Shown here: in pieces, positions 62,587 to 64,000 of the stretch
Layout: each line of letters starts with the position of its first letter
Position numbering within the stretch: the first letter of the stretch is position 1
Notes under the pieces: generated by a model
Seen by the model: only the letters and a program-made list of their open reading frames with translations
The model's database searches: none
What the model was told of the DNA's origin: nothing
Translations under genes and position numbers: made by a program
Source: Chitinophaga rupis
Lineage (GTDB): Bacteria > Bacteroidota > Bacteroidia > Chitinophagales > Chitinophagaceae
Direction of reading: 5' to 3'
Length of the DNA stretch: 64,000 bases
Assembly: GCF_900109685.1 (NCBI RefSeq)
Contig: NZ_FOBB01000004.1
Span: 406,117 to 470,116 of the forward strand

Positions 62587-63957
62587 ATGAGCAACATCCT
62601 GATAGTAGATAATGAGATTAGTATTTGCATGCTGTTAAGAAAGATCCTGAGAAAGCAGGGATTTACGGTAGATACGGCCTTATCCGGCAGTACTGCTCTG
62701 CGAATGCTGAAAGAAACAGCGTATGATATTATATTCTGTGACTACCAGCTTAAAGATAAAGAGCTGAACGGTGGTATGCTGATGAATAGTATTCATAAGC
62801 TGCATCCGCATGCTGCAGTGGTCATCATGTCGGCCTATCCCAATGTGCGGGTGGCTATACGGATGATCAAAGAGGGCGCTTATGATTACCTGTTAAAACC
62901 CTTCAGCGTTGCAGCAGTGCTGGCGTTAACCGGTAAGATCATAAATGATACCAAGTATCCTTTAAAGGATGAGCGCCCTCTTTCCCTTAACCACAATGAC
63001 CAGTACGTGTATGGGGAAAGCCCTGTTTCCAAAGAGCTATATCACCAGATAGCCATGGTAGCCCCGACCAACTATAGTATTATTATTCTTGGGGAAACGG
63101 GTACCGGTAAAGAGGCAGTGGCCAGACTCATACACCTGCAAAGCAAGCGGGCGCACCAGCCTTTTATTGCCCTTGACTGCGGATCCCTTTCTGACGAGCT
63201 GGCGTCCAGCGAACTTTTTGGTCATGAAAGAGGCGCTTTTACCGGCGCCGCTACGGAACGGAAAGGCGCTTTTGAGCTGGCACAGGGCGGCACCCTGTTC
63301 CTGGATGAGATCACCAATCTTAGCTATCCTATTCAAACTGCTTTATTACGGGTGATACAGGAGCGGGTAGTAAGGAAGGTGGGCAGCCTGAAAGAAATAC
63401 CGGTAGATATCAGATTGCTGGCAGCCTCTAATGAAAACCCGGTTGTTGCTGTAGCGCGGGGCGCATTCCGGCTGGATCTGTTTTACCGGCTGAATGAATT
63501 CAGCGTTTCTGTACCCTCGCTGCGTTCCCGCCTGGAAGACCTGCCTTTATTTATAGCCACCTTTATGCGCGATACCGCAATAACATTAGGTAAAGAAACG
63601 GGCCATTTTTCAGCGCAGGCGCTGGCATGCCTGCGTAACTATTCATGGCCGGGCAATATCCGGGAATTGAAGAATGTGATCCGGAAAGCATGCCTGTTAA
63701 CTACCGATGTACCGGAATGTGATATAACCTCTTTACCTGAAGAGATCATTAATGCCTATAACCCTGTAACGATGGCCCCGCATAGGTTACCGGCCACCAG
63801 GAACCATCTGAGGATAAAAGCCGGGAAAACAGCACTCCCGAAAATTATGGTTACTAAAAAACCGGCCGGGGATAATAAAACAAAAGCAGCAGGAGCGCTG
63901 CATTTAGACCGCAAAACATTGTGTGATAAACTTCAACTGCCTGATACGCTGAGTTAG
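62587..63957 (+). CDS. NtrC-like sigma-54-dependent response regulator
   Basis: 456 residues. The receiver (1-120) has D8, phospho-acceptor D52 in FCDYQLKD and K104. The AAA+ domain (about 140-375) has Walker A GETGTGKE (169-176), the sigma-54-contacting GAFTGA (216-221), Walker B GGTLFLDEI and WPGNIRELKN. The C-terminal tail ends with HLDRKTLCDKLQL, which resembles only the second half of a Fis-type HTH; a longer Lys-rich linker precedes it. It activates sigma-54 promoters on phosphorylation. The cognate kinase is not adjacent in the window. Confidence 0.94.
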   Translation: MSNILIVDNEISICMLLRKILRKQGFTVDTALSGSTALRMLKETAYDIIFCDYQLKDKELNGGMLMNSIHKLHPHAAVVIMSAYPNVRVAIRMIKEGAYDYLLKPFSVAAVLALTGKIINDTKYPLKDERPLSLNHNDQYVYGESPVSKELYHQIAMVAPTNYSIIILGETGTGKEAVARLIHLQSKRAHQPFIALDCGSLSDELASSELFGHERGAFTGAATERKGAFELAQGGTLFLDEITNLSYPIQTALLRVIQERVVRKVGSLKEIPVDIRLLAASNENPVVAVARGAFRLDLFYRLNEFSVSVPSLRSRLEDLPLFIATFMRDTAITLGKETGHFSAQALACLRNYSWPGNIRELKNVIRKACLLTTDVPECDITSLPEEIINAYNPVTMAPHRLPATRNHLRIKAGKTALPKIMVTKKPAGDNKTKAAGALHLDRKTLCDKLQLPDTLS

Positions 63958-64000
63958 CGGATCATTTTCTTCCCAACAACTTCAACATGCCGGCATGCCG

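Overview
The window is a chromosomal segment of a Bacteroidota bacterium, most likely Chitinophagaceae (Chitinophaga or a close relative). The evidence is two SusC-type transporter loci, one with SusD, one driven by a hybrid two-component regulator and the other by an ECF sigma/FecR pair. There are also FtsX-type permeases, several FkbM methyltransferases, and promoters that fit the Bacteroidota TTTG-N18-20-TAnnTTTG pattern. I see no rRNA, tRNA, CRISPR array, insertion sequence or prophage.

Layout. 1-5976 (minus): the 5' part of a susC gene that leaves the window, preceded by its HTCS regulator; three GGGGGTAA-type direct repeats lie between them. 6127-7268 (plus): an antitoxin/PIN-toxin pair whose toxin is frameshifted near its 3' end. 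7271-8959: a small membrane protein, then a two-gene unit ending in a lipoprotein truncated globin. 9014-14314 (minus): a three-gene signalling operon (large hybrid kinase, CheR, receiver-kinase). 14651-24374 (plus): a response regulator, HEAT protein, two tandem family-2 glycosyltransferases, a TPR plus YaiO-like outer-membrane barrel, and a DUF4838 lipoprotein. I read this as a synthase-dependent exopolysaccharide system with no close characterised equivalent that I know of. 24377-27709 (minus): pstSCAB phosphate importer. 27807-28787: a tiny membrane protein and a ComA-like phosphosulfolactate synthase.

28899-42471 holds a second, Wzx/Wzy-type polysaccharide locus: acyltransferase, Wza, Wzc, Wzx, FkbM, a methyltransferase, a GT, a Wzy-like polymerase, GT4, FkbM and the initiating sugar transferase on minus, plus a convergent FkbM gene. 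42675-43169 is a VOC-family protein. 43332-54646 (minus) is a complete polysaccharide/glycoprotein utilisation locus: ECF sigma, FecR, SusC with an STN domain, SusD, sulfatase and a glutaminase-A-like protein. Opposite its susC leader there is a predicted antisense RNA with both a promoter and a terminator. 54710-63957 holds an FtsX permease, AraC regulator, DoxX protein, a secreted protein, a degenerate receiver, YjbQ, an AI-2E transporter, an RRM protein and an NtrC-like sigma-54 activator.

Working together: the envelope theme dominates. Two glycan import loci and two glycan export loci sit side by side, linked by many phosphorelay proteins. The kinase operon at 9014-14314 diverges from the response regulator that heads the exopolysaccharide operon and is the best candidate for its control.
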